64,000 nt of DNA from Pirellulaceae bacterium. Lineage in GTDB: Bacteria; Planctomycetota; Planctomycetia; Pirellulales; Pirellulaceae. Below, in pieces: positions 61,446-64,000 of this stretch (position 1 is its first letter; each line of letters begins with the position of its first letter). A model generated the notes under the pieces. It ran no database searches, was not told the origin of the DNA, and saw only the letters and a program-made list of their open reading frames with translations. Where the stretch lies: contig JADYZV010000132.1 in assembly GCA_020852965.1 (NCBI GenBank), forward strand, positions 19,666-83,665. Direction: 5' to 3'. A program made the translations under genes and the position numbers.

Positions 61446-63806
61446 ATGGCATCCTCTACGACCAAACGCACGCGCTCTGAGCGCGTCGCCTCGATACAGC
61501 TCGAACCCAGTTCGCTCCATCGCTGGTTGCGCCAATTCTTGACCAGCAAGAACCTGCTGCAAGTCGCCTTAGCAATCATTGCAGCCGTGCTCATAGTCGT
61601 CATCCTTCAGGGTTGGCGTCCCGCGTTTGCCTATCGCGAAGGGCAGATCCCGCAGCGCGATATTGTCGCCCGAGTTGCCTTTGACATGATCGACTCGGGG
61701 CAGACGGAATTGTTGCGCAAACAGAAGCGCCGCGAAGTTTTGTGTTATTACGAAAACCGTTCGCAGCCCATCGCGCAACTGATTAGTACGATCAAAAACA
61801 AGTTTTCATCGTTGCTGGGGGATACTCCCTACGCCGAATTATCTGCCGAACAAAAAAAGACGCTGGCTGAGTTCATGCCTGCGGCAGTAGGTGAAGCCGA
61901 CCTGACCGAGTCTGAGGCATTGGCGCGGATTCGATTGCTGCTCGACGAACGGACCAAGTTGGAAGGTGGCAAGTTCGACCAAGCGCTCAAATCCGTGCTT
62001 GACCCCATTGCTGAAACAGGCGTGCTCAAATCGATTGGGCACGATAGCGAGCAGGGGAATCAGCGCTCGATTATTGTCTTTCCGGCTGGCCTGCCGGAGG
62101 ACAAAGTTTTTGTCGATGTCCCGAAAGTCCGCCATGCAGAAATTGTGGCTGAGCTTCCACAAAAAGTCGCCGAACGCTTTCAACAAATATTCAATAGCCC
62201 CGACGCGGTCATCATCGCTCGAATGGTCAGCAAGTACTTGGTAGCGAATCTCCCTGTCACGCTCACCTACCAACAGAACCTCAGCGAAGAAGCTCGCGCC
62301 AAGGCGGAGAGTTCCGTCGAAGACGCCATCGTCTCCTACTATCCAACCGTTAGCAAATTGGCGCAGGCGGGGCAACCCATTACGCGCGCCAATCAACTCC
62401 CACTGCTGCGGGCTGAGTACGATGCCTGGGTGCAACAGTTGTCGTGGGGTGAAACTCTCCTCCGCTTGATTGCCTTCCTGGGGATGTTGGCTGCCCTATA
62501 TTTGCTGTGCGGGCTATACATCTATTTTCAATACGACCGCCGTTTACTGACCAACCCGACACAGTTGATTCGGTTGCTGGGTTTGGTTGTCGCCGCCTGT
62601 GCGCTCTGCCGCTACTCGTCGCCCGACCCCATGCGTGCTGAAGTCGTGCCGTTGGTGCTGTGCGCCATGACCATGACCATCACCTTTGGTCGACAGGTCG
62701 CGTTGCTCGTCTCGACCTGTGTTGCCCTTTGCATCACCTTGGGCTTAGGGCAGGATATCGGCGAGTTCGTGACGCTGTGCAGTGGAACCTGTGCCGCCAC
62801 GCTTCTATTGGGGCGCATTCGCACGCGGACCAAGCTGATTTATGTCGGCCTAGTTGCCGGTGCCATCGTGACCCTGACTCACTTGGGGGTAGATATTGTG
62901 CTTGGCAAGTTGGATGCCACGGTCATCGTATCCGTCGACTCGTTGACTCAGCCCCAGCACGACTGGAAGACCCTGTTGCCGATCCTAGCCAGTGAGTCGC
63001 TACGATTGGGCGGGTTCACGTTGCTGGCAGGAGCGTTGATGTACGCGCTGCTACCATTTGCAGAGCGTCTGTTCCATGTGCAGACCGATTTGAGTCTGCT
63101 CGAATTGGGCGACGCAAGCCACCCGCTGTTGCGACAGTTGGCTCAGCGCGCACCGGGGACATACAATCACTCGATCAACGTGGCGGCGATCGCCGAAGCT
63201 GCCGCCGATTCGATCGGTGCGCACGGCTTGCTAACCCGAGTGGGAGCCTACTTCCACGACATCGGCAAGATGTTTAAACCCAATTATTTTGTGGAGAACC
63301 AAGAGCAGGGTGGCAACTGTCACGATAGTTTGCAGCCAGCCATGAGTACGTTGGTGATCATTGCCCACGTCAAAGACGGTGCCGACTTGGCGCGCAAGAA
63401 CCGGCTTCCCAAACGGCTGATCGACTTTATCGAACAGCATCATGGTACGACTTTGGTCGAGTACTTCTATCGGGAAGCGACCAAGCGTAGCCAGTCGGAT
63501 CCGAACAAAGAAGAGGTTTCCGAGACTAGCTTTCGCTACCCAGGGCCCAAACCTCAGACGCTTGAAGCGGCCGTGCTGATGCTGGCCGATTCGGTCGAGA
63601 GTGCCAGCCGAACACTCGTCGAGCCAACCTCCTCGCGCATTCAGAACTTGGTCGACCAAATCGCCATGAAGAAACTACTCGATGGACAATTTGATCAATG
63701 CGGGCTCACACTCCAGCAGCTCGATCAACTGAAGAGCTCGCTCGTGAAGTCGCTAACGGCAATTTACCACGGCCGAGTTAAGTACACAGGCCAAGCCTCA
63801 GCATAG
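61446..63806 (+). CDS. 7TM-HD phosphohydrolase, PgpH-like
   Basis: This 786-aa protein starts with a cytoplasmic N-terminus and one transmembrane helix (about residues 38-58), followed by a large extracytoplasmic 7TMR-HDED part to about 325. A block of seven hydrophobic helices (about 330-540) precedes the HD domain, where YNHSINVAAIAEAAADSIGAHGLL and GAYFHDIGKMFKPNYF supply the metal-binding His and His-Asp, and EQHHGTTLVEYFY a later His. In Firmicutes the family member PgpH hydrolyses c-di-AMP; this role is inferred here, as no diadenylate cyclase is in the window. ATG 61446, 17 bp after the PhoH gene, with no separate promoter seen. Confidence 0.9.
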   Translation: MASSTTKRTRSERVASIQLEPSSLHRWLRQFLTSKNLLQVALAIIAAVLIVVILQGWRPAFAYREGQIPQRDIVARVAFDMIDSGQTELLRKQKRREVLCYYENRSQPIAQLISTIKNKFSSLLGDTPYAELSAEQKKTLAEFMPAAVGEADLTESEALARIRLLLDERTKLEGGKFDQALKSVLDPIAETGVLKSIGHDSEQGNQRSIIVFPAGLPEDKVFVDVPKVRHAEIVAELPQKVAERFQQIFNSPDAVIIARMVSKYLVANLPVTLTYQQNLSEEARAKAESSVEDAIVSYYPTVSKLAQAGQPITRANQLPLLRAEYDAWVQQLSWGETLLRLIAFLGMLAALYLLCGLYIYFQYDRRLLTNPTQLIRLLGLVVAACALCRYSSPDPMRAEVVPLVLCAMTMTITFGRQVALLVSTCVALCITLGLGQDIGEFVTLCSGTCAATLLLGRIRTRTKLIYVGLVAGAIVTLTHLGVDIVLGKLDATVIVSVDSLTQPQHDWKTLLPILASESLRLGGFTLLAGALMYALLPFAERLFHVQTDLSLLELGDASHPLLRQLAQRAPGTYNHSINVAAIAEAAADSIGAHGLLTRVGAYFHDIGKMFKPNYFVENQEQGGNCHDSLQPAMSTLVIIAHVKDGADLARKNRLPKRLIDFIEQHHGTTLVEYFYREATKRSQSDPNKEEVSETSFRYPGPKPQTLEAAVLMLADSVESASRTLVEPTSSRIQNLVDQIAMKKLLDGQFDQCGLTLQQLDQLKSSLVKSLTAIYHGRVKYTGQASA

Positions 63807-63838
63807 GACTGAACACAGTTTCCATTTGCAAACAAAGC

Positions 63839-64000
63839 ATGCACCAGCCCGCCATCGAACTCGATATTGTCTACCATCTATCTAACTGCGACGCAGCGCG
63901 TCTCGACCAAGAGGACCCGCGCATCGCTCAGGCCGCTCGCTGGATCGCCGAGCAATTCAAACTACGAAAACTCTATGCCAGTATTGCTGTCGTCGACGAC
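63839..64000 (+). CDS. ybeY: endoribonuclease YbeY, 5' part only
   Basis: ATG 63839 opens a frame that runs to the window end (54 codons): MHQPAIELDIVYHLSNCDAA...QAARWIAEQFKLRKLYASIAVVDD. The ending strand is the start of the YbeY fold, and the position after the PhoH and 7TM-HD genes is where ybeY is expected. YbeY is a zinc endoribonuclease involved in 16S rRNA 3' processing and ribosome quality control. The catalytic histidine motif lies beyond the window, so identification rests on context and partial sequence. Confidence 0.7.
   Translation, partial: MHQPAIELDIVYHLSNCDAARLDQEDPRIAQAARWIAEQFKLRKLYASIAVVDD

Overview
The window looks like a chromosomal segment of a planctomycete, probably of the Pirellula/Rhodopirellula type. 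The reasons are a DUF1080 (3-keto-disaccharide hydrolase-like) domain fused to a sugar dehydrogenase-like propeller, a TadE/TadG block next to a lipoprotein, zinc-ribbon membrane proteins with Ala/Pro-rich linkers, a kinase fused to a tubulin-like domain, an FHA-EAL fusion, and many intergenic palindromic repeats. No rRNA, tRNA, IS transposase or CRISPR array was seen, so the taxonomic call is an inference.

Layout. 1-5 kb: CPBP protease, zinc-ribbon membrane protein, branched-chain aminotransferase, exported methyltransferase. 5.2-10.3 kb, minus strand: a Tad-like block (membrane protein, TadE-like, TadG/vWA, TadE-like, lipoprotein, and a trypsin-fold candidate protease). 10.6-13.9 kb: DUF1080-dehydrogenase and a fatty acid desaturase, separated by 59-bp tandem repeats. 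14-18.5 kb, minus strand: ribose/nucleoside salvage (exported nucleoside hydrolase, ribokinase, RbsB-like, RbsC-like) with no ABC ATPase. 18.7-27.7 kb: Uma2-type nuclease, lepA, SGNH hydrolase, a TPR-like protein, a small L7/L12-CTD-like protein, fmt, proC, a metallo-hydrolase and an FHA-EAL protein. 28.1-33.1 kb: a wHTH-AAA+ ATPase followed by a 1099-aa kinase/tubulin-like fusion. 33.2-36.3 kb: CBS protein, a 56-aa coiled-coil ORF and prfC.

36.5-55.2 kb is an accessory island between core genes. It starts with a minus-strand putative toxin-antitoxin pair. A divergent plus-strand cluster of eleven genes follows: an HsdS-like protein, a small winged-helix-like protein, an N6-adenine methylase, a second HsdS, an unknown protein, a 1446-aa P-loop ATPase, an unknown protein, a NurA-like protein, a HerA-type ATPase, a 197-aa protein and a Ser/Thr kinase. 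Most junctions overlap by a few bases. The mix of methylase, specificity subunits, ATPases, candidate nuclease and kinase matches the general description of the methylation-associated defence system (MADS) and MADS-like systems. I consider this the most interesting system in the window; gene-by-gene orthology could not be checked here.

55.3-64 kb returns to housekeeping: a PIN-TRAM protein, purA, uppS, cdsA, a PhoH-like ATPase, a 7TM-HD phosphohydrolase and the start of ybeY. A palindromic MITE-like repeat family recurs at five places, one copy starting exactly at the purA stop codon. A second dispersed family occurs three times. Short direct repeats bracket the methylase/specificity pair of the island.
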